Both the position numbers and the translations under genes were made by a program. Below, in pieces: positions 22,820 through 35,458 of a stretch of DNA of 64,000 nucleotides. Under the pieces are notes generated by a model. It was not told the origin of the DNA and ran no database searches. It worked only from the letters and a program-made list of their open reading frames with translations. How positions within the stretch are numbered: position 1 is the first letter of the stretch; every line of letters begins with the position of its first letter. Origin of the DNA: Euptelea pleiosperma. Lineage: Eukaryota; Streptophyta; Magnoliopsida; Ranunculales; Eupteleaceae. The DNA lies in assembly GCA_035048495.1 (NCBI GenBank), contig CM068543.1:31993096-32057095 (forward strand), given 5' to 3'.

Positions 22820-24965
22820 TGTCACACCCCAATTTGGAATTCAGGATCCGACCCATAACTCCATAGTCAGATCCTAAAATCAAGTTAAGGCATAATAATA
22901 ATTATAAATACATAAAAAAAATTCCACTACACTAATGACATTTTACATGTATTTTATTACACAGGTTAACGGATAATTTATAGGCATGGATAAATATATA
23001 AAATCCCAACTAAAATAGCTACTATAAAAGTCAACAACTATTTAACAACTCAAAATGAAACTCCAAACCAAAACTTCAAAGCAACAGAAACAAAGTCCGA
23101 TTGACAATTTAACTGCAACTAGACTATTACAGAACTTGTCCACCTCAGCCTATCACGGCTCAAAATCTTCCACAGTCTGATATAAAAAAAAATGTGATAA
23201 TACGAGTGAGTTTCAAACGAACTCGTAAGGATGACGATCATCTTCACCATGATAATGGAGATGCAGCGTTAAAACATGCAAGATAAAAATTTGCATGACA
23301 AGTTATAATAATCTCAAAAGAACTTAAGAATGGTTAAATCTTACTCGTTTTCTTTATTTTTTATTCATATAGTTCCCTAGGATATACAAGCTCAACGCTC
23401 TTTGGCCTATTTTCCCAACAGTTGGCCAGACTATCAACACCTCACTCATGGATTCATGGAGGTTTACGGTTTTGCACCGAAAGGCTACGTCGACCCTACT
23501 TATTATCAAAGTGCCCTTGTACCTAGACTTAATTCTCATTCAATAATAGATTATTATTGTATTAATTTACTTTTCCAACCAAATCCAACACCTTTATCCA
23601 AGTTATAAGGTATTTTATCACCATAATTTATCACGTACGTCTCAATCCATATGCATGATATCAGTTTATACAAAACAGTCTCATACATGCAACTAATAAG
23701 TATAAGGTAATCCATGAAAATAATTATTTAATAATCAAGATAATGCATAAAGCAGTTCCGCATAAATCAAAATTTTAGTGTACGTGTCCTTATATATGGA
23801 CTGATTTTTAAGTATAAAATAATCCCTTAAATGTAAATATATTATGTCAAAATAGTCATAATTTAGAATCTGGTTGTCATAGTGTAACAATCCATTTTCT
23901 AGATTGATTATCAATAAAAACAACCCTTAAGTGTAAATTTATTATGTCAAAACAGTCCTAATTTATAATCTGATTGTCATAGTGTAACAGTCCATTTTCT
24001 AGACTGATTATCAATAAAAATAATCCCTTAAATGTGAATTTATTATGTCAAAACAATCCTAATTTCGAATCTGATTGTCATAGTGTAACAGTCAATTTTC
24101 TAGACTGATTGTTACACTAGAACAGTCTTATATATGTGTATTTAGTGATGACAAAATTGTCACAGATTCTTTTTCTATAAAATAAAAGGCAAAGAGTTCT
24201 TTCTTTTAGTAGTAATATAATATCTGAAAAAGATTAACTATATTACACATAATATAGTCCAATCCAAAATCATAGAAAAGATAGAAGTCCACCTACTTCT
24301 CTTGTCAAAATCTTCTATTCTTCAAGTTTTGCTCCCTCTTCTCTTCTCACAAAGTTATTGGACTTTCAGAAATTTTGAACTAATTCTATTAAGGTTTGTT
24401 GTCTACTAAAGTTTAGAAATTGAGAGAAACTACTAGAGATTTCTCTCTTAAGAGAATTTTCTAGAGAATTCAATAGATTTCCACTAATAAGGCTAGTGTG
24501 TATGCCACACACACTAATAAACTTCTCATTTATATAACATTAACACTTAATCAAATTAAATGAACAATTTAATTACATCCATACACTCTATTCTAGGTAG
24601 TTCAGCCAAACATAATGGCCATAAGTTTTGGTATTTGTAAATAAGCCCACTAAATTTTGGAAACTGTAAGAAAGTCCATATAATATATATATTTTACAAA
24701 ATAAAACTCTTAATTCCTATTAAAATCGTAGAAAATACTACTAATCTTGTTCTATCAAAAACACATGCTCCCAAGTGGGTCCCACACTAAAACATAATTA
24801 GTACAATAGTTTATATAATAAACACACATCAATATAGTTTAACATTTCAGATTTATAACTAACATGATATGCAAGGTCCCGCACAAAATGAATTACTAAA
24901 ACACTCTAAATTCTCAAGTTTACGAAAATACCCTACTTCTAATTTTAAAATTTCAGGGTATTACA
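22820..24965 (-). repeat. 3' LTR of the gypsy element
   Basis: 2146 bp, colinear with 29611-31651. Short open frames shared by the two LTRs (23354-23539 and 30142-30327) are LTR sequence, not genes. Confidence 0.9.
23821..24120. repeat. 100-bp tandem repeat in the 3' LTR, three units
   Basis: Units start with AATCCCTTAAATG-like sequence at 23821, 23922 and 24022, and contain GATTGTCATAGTGTAACAGTC. The 5' LTR has only two. Confidence 0.88.
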
Positions 24966-24990
24966 ACCTAACCCCCTTAAAAGAAATTTT
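24966..24990 (-). other. Polypurine tract of the gypsy element
   Basis: On the minus strand TTTTAAGGGGGTTAGGT directly precedes the 3' LTR. This is the usual plus-strand primer site. Confidence 0.75.
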
Positions 24991-25001
24991 GTCCTCGAAA
25001 T

Positions 25002-28000
25002 TTAAAGTATACCTCTAGTTACGAAAAGTTCCGGATACTTCTCACGCATCTCAGACTCTAACTCCCATGTATCTTCCTTCTCATTGTGGTGCTGCCACAT
25101 CACCTTGACCATTCTAATGGTCTTAGTGCGTAATACTTGCTCTTTTGAGTCTATAATCCGGGTCGGCTTCTCTTCGTAGGCTGTATCTTCCTGAAGTTGT
25201 AGGTCTAACCATTCGATGACATGAGTAGGATCTGGTTCATATTTTTGAAGCATAGATACGTGAAGAACATTATGTACTCTAGATAACTGCAGTGGTAAGG
25301 CTCGTTGATAGGAAACTTTTCCCATTCGCTGGAGAATCTCGAATGGCCCAATGAATCGTGGAGACAATTTTCCTTTCTTGCCGAATCGAATCACTCCCTT
25401 TCGTGGCGTAACTCGAAGAAACACATGATCTCCAATATGAAATTCTAAAGGTCGCCGACGCTTGTCTGCGTAACTCTTCTGTCGACTCTAGGCTGCTAAT
25501 AATCGATCGCGAATCAGTCACACCTTCTCTGAAGTTTCTTGGACTAATTCTGGTCATAACAAGTTGTGTTCCCCGACCTCAGCCCAACAAATAGGTGATC
25601 TGCAGGGTCTGCCATACAATGCCTCGTACGGTGCCATCCCTATGCTTGCCTAATAGCTGTTGTTGTACGCGAATTCTGCCAATGGTAGGTGTTCATTCCA
25701 ACTTCCCTTGAAGTCCAACGTGCACGCTCTTAGCATGTCTTCTAGAATTTGAATGGTCCTCTCTGACTGGTCATCGGTCTGTGGATGAAATGCAATACTA
25801 AACTGTAGTTGAGTTCCCAATGCCTCCTGTAAGCCTTCCTAGAATCGTGTCGTAAATCTTGAGTCTCTGTCTAACACGATAGACAGAGGAATGCCATGTA
25901 GTTTGATGATCTCCCATACATAAAGTTTGTTCAATGTCGTTGGAGAGTCCGTTGCTCGCATTGCCAAAAAATGTGAAGATTTCGTTAGTTGATCCAGGAT
26001 CACCCATATAGTGTCTTGTCCCCTTTGTGTCTTTGGTAGTCCTGTCACAAAGTCCATGGTAACGTGGTCCCATTTCCATTCTGCTACTGGCAAAGGTTGT
26101 AGTAGTCCTGCTGGTCTCTTATATATGTTCTGCCTTCAGTACTTGTTGACAAACAAGGCACTTTGAAACAAACAAAGCCACATCATTCTTCATCCCTTTC
26201 CACCATAATTGTCGCATCAGATCCTGGTACATTTTCGTGTTCCCTAGATGGATGGTATATCTCGAACGGTGTGCCTCTGATAGTATCTCTTTCTTTAGTT
26301 GATCATTTTTTGGAACACAGAGTCTTCCCAAATTCCTTATGCTGCCATCTTGCTGTATCGACCATCCTTCTAGTCCGTCACCCTTGGTTATTGTCGTACG
26401 CAGAGTCTCAAGCTCCTCATCGTGACATTGGGCCTCAATTACTTTTTGAAGAAGAGTTGGCTGAGTAACCATGCTACATAGTACTGCACTAGAATCTTGC
26501 ATTTCTAAATGAAGGTCAAACTCCTCCAATGTTTCGAACATTTGGCGCCTCCTCAGTGCTATACTAGCCACCATCCCCTTAGTCTTCCTGTTTAAAGCGT
26601 CGGACACCACGTTTTCCTTTCCAAGATGGTAGTGTAGACTAAAGTCGTAATCTTTCAAGAATTCCATCCATCGTCTCTGCCTTAGGTTCAATTCCTTCTA
26701 AGTAAACAAATACTTCAGACTTTTGTGGTCTGAGTAGATCTCAAACTATTCACCGTAGAGGTAATGCCTCCAAATCTTCAAAGCAAAAATAATTGCCGCT
26801 AACTCCAGATCATGGGTGGGGTAGTTCTGCTCGTGTATCTCCAGTTGACGGGATGCATATGCTACCACATGACCTTGCTACATTAGTACACATCCAAGTC
26901 CTCTTAAAGAAGCATCACTATAAATGGTGTACTTCTCACCAATGGTTGGCACAGTCAAAACTGGCGTCGTCGTCAATCTCTTTTTTAATTCTTGAAAAGC
27001 TTGTTCGCACTCATCTATCTAGATAAACTTCTCTCCATTCCTGGTGAGCTTCGTCATCGGACCTGTGAGATGAGAAAATTCTTCCACAAAATGCCTATAA
27101 TACCCTGCTAATCCCAAAAAGTTGCGGATGTCTGTAACAGTCTTTGGCCTCTCCCAATTCTACTGAAATGCCCTCTGCTGAAAAGACGTGTCCTAAGAAC
27201 TGAACGTCCTTCATCCAAAAATTACACTTATCCATCTTTGCGTAAAGTTGGTTTTCTCTCAAAGTTTGCAAAGTTATCCTCAGATGCTGCTCGTGCTCCT
27301 CTCGAGTCCTAGAATAAATGAGTATGTCGTCCACAAACACGACCAGAAATTGATTTAGGTGTGGTATAAATATCCTGTTCATCAAGTCCATAAAAGTTGC
27401 AGGGGCATTCGTTAATCCAAATGACATCACTAGAAATTCGTAATGACCGTAATGAGTGCAAAATGCTATTTTCGGAATATCTACGTCCTTCACTCAACTG
27501 ATGATAACCTGGCCTTAAATCAATTATGGAAAAAAACTGTGATCCTTGCAACTGATCGAACAGGTCATCTATCCGTGGCAATGGGTACTTATTCTTTACT
27601 GTTACCCGATTTAACTGCCTGTAGTTAATGCATAAATGCAAAGATCCATCCTTCTTCTTCACAAACAAGACTGGAGCTCCCCATGGTGAAATGCTGGGGT
27701 AGATATATCCCTTGCCTTGTAATTCTCTGAGCTCGGTAGGCACCCATCCGATATGGTCTAATCAAAATTGGATTTCTGCCAAGATAAACATCTATCACGA
27801 ATTCCACTTCTCTCTTCGGAGGTAGACTAGGCAACTCCTCCGGAAAGACATCAAGAAAATCTTTGACTATTGCAATTGTTTCTACCGCCATGATGGTGCA
27901 CTCTTTTTCGCTGATGTAAGCAAAATAATTAGAGTCTTCTTCTGTTCCCTTCTTGCTCCAGAAGTGGAACATGGTTTTCCCAGGAATACTAAAAGTGACC

Positions 28001-28350
28001 CTCTTAAAACAATCAACTGTGGCATGGTATGCTGCAAGCCAGTCCATGTCAAGGATTACGTCGAAGTCAAATAGACTTAGGAGAATTAAGTCAACCTCCA
28101 ACTCCTCATTAGCGATTCGAATCACACAAGATCGACACATCCTGTCAACCACTACTCTTCTCCCTATGGGAGTAGACACACACAAGGACTGATGCATAGA
28201 CTCTGATTTTAAACCCAAGGTAATAGCAAATGAAGTCGAAATAAACGAGTGCGTGGAGCCTGTATCAAATAATACTCGTGCTAAAGAATTGTAAACTGAT
28301 AAAGAACCTTCGACCACGGCATTGGTCGCTTCCTCATCCGATCGAATCAG
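25002..28350 (-). pseudogene. pol of the gypsy element (PR-RT-RH-IN-chromodomain)
   Basis: Protease LFDTGSTHSFIS at about 28290. Reverse transcriptase 27743-27095, with [16 protein letters not shown] and catalytic FVDDILIYS; frames change near 27493. RNase H about 27090-26620 (KYLFT, LHYHLGKENVVSDAL). Integrase zinc-binding part near 26130-26250 (CLVCQQ), and core 26093-25600 (DFVTGLPKTQRGQDTIW, AFHPQTDDQSERT). The C-terminal piece 25424-25002 ends in a chromodomain-like segment (VKVMWQHHNEKEDTWE). Stops include 27021, 26880, 26748, 26700, 25652 and 25500 (TAG each). All domains remain in order. Confidence 0.9.
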
Positions 28351-29381
28351 GGCAAACATCCGTCCCTGTGTCTTGGGTCTCTGATTGCCTCTGTTCTAGT
28401 TTTGTTGGGGCTATTGTTGGTTCTGTTGGGGTTGTGGTTGATTCTGCTAAGATTGTTGATTTTGCTAGAATTGTTGATTCTATTGGGGTTGTTGGTGAAA
28501 TTGTTGTTGTGCCGCAGGAAGTGAGCAATCCCTTCTGAGGTGTCCTTCTTGTCCACACCCATAGCACCTGTGTGGCCCCTGCTGTTGTTGGTTTCCCATC
28601 TGTCTCCCTTGTCTGGCCGATTGCTGCACTGTCGATCTGGGCTTCTTGGATTCTTATTTATGGGGCCCTACTCTGCCTTTACCCTTCCGGTCAAGTATCC
28701 TCCGTGCATCCTCGGCTTCTTGCTCTACTAAGAGAGCTCTTTCTACAATGTCTCCATACTCCCGAATCTTTAGAGCTGTGAGCTTTCCTCGAATGGTGAG
28801 TTTCAATCCTTGTTCAAACTTTTTAGCTGTCATGGCCTCATCAGCTACCAAGTGTGGAGCAAAATGAGATAATTTTGTGAATTTGGCCTCATATTGGGCC
28901 ACTGATAAGTTTCGTTGTGTTAGATGCAGAAACTTTGCCACCTTCACGTCCCTTGCGGATTCTGGAAAATATTTTCCCAGAAATGCTGCCTCAAACTGCA
29001 CCCACGTCATCTGTAGTCCATCTCTTGTCCGCTTGACCATATCCCACCAATGGTCAGCTTCCCCTTCAAGCATAAACGAGGCCAATGACACCCTTTGTCC
29101 CACTGTGACCCTCATTACTTCAAAAATCTTATTTGCTTTAGTCATCGCTCTGCTTCAATGGGGTTAGGAGCACCTATGAAAATAGGGGGGTTTAGCCTCT
29201 TAAACTCTTTGACCACTGAGACCATGTCTGCCCCAAGATTGTTTTGTCGTCGATACACTTGAGTCTCTCCTTGTGCCTACTGCTGTTGGATAACTCGAGT
29301 CATATCCCCGAGGGCCTGGAATACATCCTTCAATTCTCCTTGCTCTTGGGATGTGGTATCAGGTGCATTCCTTCTAGCCAT
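28350..29381 (-). pseudogene. gag of the gypsy element
   Basis: Capsid/nucleocapsid protein. Start ATG at 29381 (MARRNAPDTTSQEQ). The retrotransposon gag domain spans about 29145-28700, with motif EGEADHWWDMVK and QYEAKFTKLSHFAP. A CCHC knuckle CYGCGQEGHLRRDC lies at about 28560-28520, followed by a glutamine-rich stretch. Broken by a TAG near 29281, a TGA where Trp is expected and a frame change near 29145, and several TAG codons in the Gln-rich part, each one base from CAG. Confidence 0.85.
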
Positions 29382-29595
29382 CTCCTATAGAAAATCAACA
29401 AACTAAGGAGCAAAAACTAGATTCCTAAAGTAACTAATTTTCTCTAAACATTGTCATGTAAAATAAATATGACTATGTTACTTACAAATATATACAAATA
29501 CTCATAAACTAAATGGATATATACACAATTAGTATCCTTAAGTGATCAAATAATTATTAACATAGTTGTCTATCCCTTAAGGATCTACAACATGA

Positions 29596-29607
29596 GCTCT
29601 GATACCA
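29596..29607 (-). other. Primer binding site of the gypsy element
   Basis: Minus-strand TGGTATCAGAGC, complementary to the 3' end of initiator methionine tRNA, three bases inside the 5' LTR. Confidence 0.9.
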
Positions 29608-29610
29608 CTT

Positions 29611-31651
29611 TGTCACAACCCAATCTGGAATTCAGGATCTGACCCATAACTCCATAGTCAGATCCTAAAATCAAGTTAAGGCATAATAATAATTATAAAT
29701 ACATAAAAAAAATTCACTACACTAATGACATTTTACAAGTATTTTATTACACAGGTTAACGAACAATTTATAGACATGGATAATTATATAAAATCCCAAC
29801 CAAAATCCCTATTATAAAAGTCAACAACTATTTAACAACTCAAAATGAAACTCCAAACCAAAACTTCAAAGCAACAGAACAAAGTCCGATTGACAATTTA
29901 ACTGCAACTAGACTATTGCATAACTTGTCCACCTCAGCCTATCACGGCTCAAAATCTTCCACAGTCTGATCTGAAAAAAATGTGATAATACAGGTGAGTT
30001 TCAAACAAACTCGTAGGGATGACGACCATCTCCACCATGATAATGGAGATGCAGCGTCAAAACATGCAAGAAAAAAATATGTATGACAAGTTATAATAAT
30101 CTCAAAAAAACTTAAGAATGGTTAAATCTTACTCGTCTTCTTTATTTTTTATTCATATAGTTCCCTAGGATATACAAGCTCGACACTCTTTGGTTTATTT
30201 TCCCAACATTTGGCCAGACTATCAACCCCTCACTCATGGATCCATGAACGTTTACGGTTTTGCACTGAAGGGCTACCTCGACCCTATTTATTATCAAAGT
30301 GCCTTTGTACTTAAGCTTAATTCTCATTCAATAATAGATTATCACTGTATCAATTTACTTTTCCAACCAAATCCAACACCTTTATCCAAGTTACAAGATA
30401 TTTTATCACCAAATTTATCACGTAAGTCTCAATCTATATGCATGATATCAGTTTATACAAAATAGTCTCATATATGCAACTAATTAGTATAAGGCAATCT
30501 ATGAAAATAATCATTTAATAATCAAGATAATGCATAAAGTAGTTCCGCATAAATCAAAATTTTAGTGTACAACATGTTCTTATATATGGACTGATTTTTA
30601 AGTATAAAACAATCCCTTAAATGTAAATATATTATGTCAAAAACTGTCTTAATTTAGAATCTAATTGTCATAGTGTAACAGTCCATTTTCTAGATTGATT
30701 ATCAATAAAAACAACCCCTTAAGTGTAAATTTATTATGTCAAAACAGTCATAATTTATAATCTGATTGTCATAGTGTAACAGTCCTTTCTAGACTAATTG
30801 TTACACTAGAACAGTAATATATATGTATTTAGTGATGACAAAATTGTCACAGATTATTTTCTCATAAAATAAAAGGCAAAGAGTCTTTCTTTTAGTAGTA
30901 ATAAAATATCTGAAAAAGATAAACCATATTACACATAGTAAAGTCCAATCCAAAATCATAGAAAAGATAAAAGTCCACCTACCTCTTTTGTCAAAATCTT
31001 TTATTCTTCAAGTTTTGCTCCATCTTCTCTTCTCACAAAGTTGTTGGAACTTTCAAAAATTCTGGAATAATTCTATTAGGGTTTGGTGTCTACTAAAGTT
31101 TAGAAATAGAGAGAGACTATTGGAGATTTCTCACTCAAGAGAATTTTTTAGAGAATTCAATGGATTCTCACTAATAAGGCTAGTGTGTATGCCACACACA
31201 CTAATAAACTTCTCATTTCTATAACATTAACACTTCATCAAATTAAATGAACAATTTAATTACATCCATACACTTTATTCTAGGTAGTTTAGCCAAACAT
31301 AATGGCCACAAATTTTGGTATTAATTTATAAGTAAGCTCACTAAACTTTGGAAATTGTAAGAAAGTCCCTATAATATATATTACAAAATAAAATTCCCAT
31401 TTCTATTAAAATCACAGAAAATATTACTAATCTTGTTCTATCAAAAGCACATGCTCCCAAGTGGGTCCCACACTAAAACATAATTAGTACAATAGTTTAT
31501 ATAATAAAAACACACCAATATAGTTTAACATTTCAGATTTATAATTAACATGATATGCAAGGTCCCGTACAAAACAAATTACTAGAACACTTTAAATTCT
31601 CAAGTTTATGAAAATACCCTACTTCCAATTTTAAAATTTCAAGGTATTACA
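29611..31651 (-). repeat. 5' LTR of the gypsy element
   Basis: 2041 bp. Carries two units of a roughly 100-bp internal tandem repeat (from 30611 and about 30712). About 105 bp shorter than the other LTR, nearly the size of one unit. Confidence 0.9.
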
Positions 31652-31765
31652 GCCTCAGCGTCCTTGGCTGATCCAGCCCTTGATTAGTAGACCCCTACCA
31701 TCACATGATGATTAACTGAATCTTGAATTAAAAACCCTAGGTCTTAAGATGACTGCAGTCCCTGC

Positions 31766-32191
31766 TAGGGGTGTCAATTTTACTCGTTTATCTTGAACCG
31801 AATCAGAACCGGAACTGAAAATATCGGTTCCGGTTCCACTTTTTTGGGAACCGATTAAAAAGTAACCGAAACCGAAACCGAACCGACAATAACGGTTCCG
31901 GTTCTGGGTAGCCTAATATGGAACTGAAACTGATAAGAACTGGAACCGAACCGATAAGAACCAGTACCAATAGATAAATATAGTGTAAATATTCTAATAT
32001 TCTCAAGATTTGGCCCAATATACCCGGAACGGGAACCGAAACCTACATAAATACATAATCGGTTCTGGTTCCGGATCCATCACTTTGAGAACCGGAATCG
32101 TTAAGGAACCGAACTGATAAGAACCGGAACCGATTATTCCGGTTCTGGTCACCTTAGGATCCGAACCGGAACCAACCCGTTGACACCCCTA
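31766..32191. mobile_element. hAT-like non-autonomous element with GGAACCG repeats
   Basis: Inverted ends TAGGGGTGTCAA and TTGACACCCCTA. 8-bp duplication GTCCCTGC (31758-31765) and GCCCCTGC (32192-32199), one mismatch. The inside consists largely of AACCGGAACC/GGTTCCGGTT words in both orientations. No coding capacity. Confidence 0.8.
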
Positions 32192-32200
32192 GCCCCTGCC

Positions 32201-32679
32201 TAGGGCTGTCAATGGATAGTCAAAAATTCGAATCCGTATTCAAAAAATCGGATATTATCCAAAAATTTCAGATATAGAATTCGGATTCGGATATATTTTT
32301 AATATTCGAATAGTTTTCGGATATTGATGTATTTGATTCGATAATATTCAATCCGATATATTAATTAAAAATTATATTTAATATTTATAATTGATATTTA
32401 TTATATATAATAGCTATCATATTAAATAATATTTATTACATAGAAATATAATATTTATAATTATTTTACATATATATTTATTATTATGTAAATATTATAA
32501 TGTATTATATATCCAATTTTGGATTGAATATTAGTGGATATCTGATAAGTTAATCAGATTCGGATTCGAATATCGATTTAGGATATCTGTCGGATATCAA
32601 ATCGGATTTGGATATCGAATATTTTTTCTGATGCGGATATACTTATATTCGATCTGAATAGTATCTATTGGCGGCCCTA
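32201..32679. mobile_element. hAT-like non-autonomous element with ATTCGGATATC repeats
   Basis: Exact 8-bp duplication CCCCTGCC (32193-32200 and 32680-32687). Ends TAGGGCTGTCAATGGATA and TATCTATTGGCGGCCCTA are inverted and imperfect. Inside rich in TTCGGATAT/ATATCCGAA words around an AT-rich core. Abuts the element at 31766-32191. Confidence 0.82.
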
Positions 32680-32687
32680 CCCCTGCC

Positions 32688-34314
32688 ACAATAGCACATG
32701 ATTAGCTACAATATGCATGGTCTTAAGACGATGCTAACACTCTTCTATATCAAGCACAACGAAGGTTGTTCATCAATGGGTAGGAACTTTGGTCCACGTA
32801 ATTTGATAAGAGAATATTCCAAAAGGTGTTGTGGGCCCACCTCCAAATGTTAATGAAGAACCCTTGATTTATATGACATCCTTAATTTTCCTAATTAGGG
32901 AGGATTCTCTAGTGCTACACTCTAGAACTCTTCTTAATTAGGGTGAATTCTCTAGAGCTGCACTTTAGAACTCTTCTCAAGAGTGGTGCTGGTGTTTTCT
33001 TTATTGTTGACAGCTCAATTGGTGGGCCTATGCAATTCACCAACTCAATATATCCCCAGTGGTAAGTTTGGGCTAATAGCATTCATTAGTCATGTAGCAA
33101 AATGAAGCATATTTCTTTTGCATTTTTTCTATTTAAATATTTTAGAATTTCAATAGGTGCAATTCATAGGAGAAAAATACCATGACATGAACAAGGTAAC
33201 ATTCATATGGTCAATCCAAAGGATCAACCATCAACTAGATTCTCGGGACTGCGCATTAGCTCTAATGTAAAGAAAACAAGACAATACAAGGTCAATCCAA
33301 TAGGTCATTTATCAAAAGAGTTTGGACCCTTAGTATTGGTACATTAGCCCTCATTTTTTTTATAAGTGCGCATTTGACACTCTTTGAGTGTATAAGAAAA
33401 CCCTGCACTATAGTAAAGATTTTCGGTAAAATTACCTATGGAATGTTGTAAATCAACATTTATGACCCTATATCCCCTTCATGTAAATAGTCAAACTAAA
33501 AAAATGCAACTTTTTAAATTAGTGGACCATGAACCCCAAAAGCATTGTTGTACATGTGTTTTGCATATTTCATTTCAAAATTGCCCCAAATTTGGGTGGG
33601 CTTTCGGAACTATTTTGGAGAGTTTTGGGGGGCTAATGAAGACCTAGTTAGTAACCAGTTGATACTTATAGGCTTTAGGCCCATTTTTGTCTCATTATTG
33701 ACCTAAATTAAGGATTTTTTAGGTTGATATAAATGTCCATTTTAAAATGACAAATTATTTTTTATTTTATAAAAATATTAGAAAACCATCTTTTCTCTCT
33801 CTCGAGCAAAGTTTAATTTGTAAACCCTTGCCTATTGGTGGATTTTTCTCTCTAATATTTGATTTAGTATCTTTTCACACTATTTTCCTCATATTTTTCA
33901 TTGAATCTAGGACTCATAATTAAGGTTCCAACGCATTTAGAGTCGTATTTTTTTGATGTGTGTAGAATTATTTCATTGAATTTATTTAGCAAGTTGTGTT
34001 ATCTATGCACGAATTTCTGTCCTTATAGACATGTCGATTGGTCTGATCAACTGGTCTATGTTAGGGGGTCGACTAGTCTATTAGACAGGTCGACCGGTCT
34101 AGAAGAACTCCATAGGCATGATCAGTCGTCTACTGTATCTACGTGCAACTCGTAAGCATACTTTTGGGACTATTTTCTATAAATAATCCATGATAAATTG
34201 ATATGATAGTTTTATATGTTCGTGAAGCATGTTAGTTGATTAATTAATAGTGATATGATAGTTTTATATGTTCATGAAGCATGTCAGTCATTTAGTTAAC
34301 GGTAAACATATTGG
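32688..34314. other. Intergenic, no gene recognised
   Basis: AT-rich with a short direct repeat (GAGGATTCTCTAGTG / GTGAATTCTCTAGAG at about 32909 and 32943). Frames at 33438-33647 and 33901-34155 show no family signature. A GGTCGACxxGTCTA motif recurs near 34030-34110. Confidence 0.4.
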
Positions 34315-34342
34315 TATATATATATATATATATATATATATA
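34315..34342. repeat. TA microsatellite
   Basis: Fourteen TA units, at the left edge of a hAT-like copy. Confidence 0.9.
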
Positions 34343-34746
34343 ATGTCAATGGGTCAGTTCTAGTTCGATTCCTAGGGTACCCAGAACTGGAACTAACAAT
34401 TCTGGTTCTTATCGGTTCCAGGTCCTATCGGTTCCGGTTCTCAAAATGATGGAACTGAACTGATTATTTGGTTCTGATCAATTTCGATTTCGATTTTGGG
34501 TATATTGGTTCCAATCTTGATAATATTACAAATTTAACACTATCCTTATATATCGGTTCCAATTCCTATCAGTTCGGTTCCAGTTCCTATTGGTTTCGGG
34601 TCCATGTCAAACTACCCAGAATCGAAACTATTAATTTCGGTTTTGGTTCTTTTTTAACTAGTTCCCAAAAATGTGGAACCAGGACCAGTGTTTTCAGTTC
34701 TGGTTTTGATTCAATTCTGGTTAAACGGGTAATATTGACACCCTTA
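34343..34746. mobile_element. Second copy of the GGTTCCGGTTC hAT-like family
   Basis: Made of TCGGTTCC/GGAACTGAA words as in 31766-32191. The right end TTGACACCCTTA is followed by TA repeats; the left end (ATGTCAATGG) is degraded, so the boundary is approximate. The frame at 34468-34755 is repeat sequence. Confidence 0.65.
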
Positions 34747-35458
34747 TATATATAACTATGTTACTTTAATTATCATGATGATATGATATGTCATGAGTAC
34801 TCTAAGCTTGATTGCATATTAAGTGCATCCTTAGGTGTGTATGTCTACTATCCGAAATTAACATGCATAAGAATTCCTAGGTTGTCAGTGATCACTTAAT
34901 CGTTTGTTTGTCAAATCATTCATCTGACGGACTCATTGCATAAGTATTGCATTAAGTTAGAGTTTCGGTGTATATTTCATAATTCATGATATTTTGATCA
35001 TCCATTAATATGATTATATTTTGCATGACTGTTTCTTTGACTATAGAACTATAAAGATGTAATTTGTTTATATGGGATTATTACACCATAGTTAATATAT
35101 ACATCATATTTTGGCATGCGCATGTGGTTAATGTGTGACTAGCTTGTAGAGTACATTGTACTCACCCTTGTGTATACTATATCTTCTTTTATAGCAGGAA
35201 GTAGCTGATAGATTTGGTGAGGACTTGATCGGTTATGTAACAATAGTTTGTTTTCATTAATTAGTTTGTTTTGTCAATAACTTTATGGATGGTTCACAAG
35301 ATGTATTTATTTTGGTTATTTGAGATATTTATCATATTTTATTGGTCGCTATATTAAACTCGGGTATTATTTTTTAGATTCAATTATTAGTTTTAATTAT
35401 TCTATTTAATTATAATTGTAGTTTAGCTTTGAATTAATTTGACATTAATGAGATGACT
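34747..35458. other. AT-rich sequence, possibly part of a decayed LTR
   Basis: No gene is seen. It leads without a break into the LTR-end/PBS-like site at 35556, so it may be LTR sequence. Confidence 0.3.

Larger units (their letters stand above)
22820..31651 (-). mobile_element. Full-length Ty3/gypsy retrotransposon, Tekay/Del-like chromovirus
   Basis: Flanked by the 5-bp duplication GCCTC (22815-22819 and 31652-31656). LTRs begin TGTCACA and end TTACA. Transcribed on the minus strand, so the 5' LTR is at the right. Order: PBS, gag with CCHC knuckle, protease, reverse transcriptase, RNase H, integrase, chromodomain-like end, PPT. Many stops and some frameshifts make it non-autonomous. The clade is inferred from domain order and the chromodomain. 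Confidence 0.92.

Noticed and set aside
23354..30465. Paired similar frames at 23354-23608 and 30142-30465
   Set aside because: They lie at the same place in the two gypsy LTRs; repeated because LTRs are repeated.
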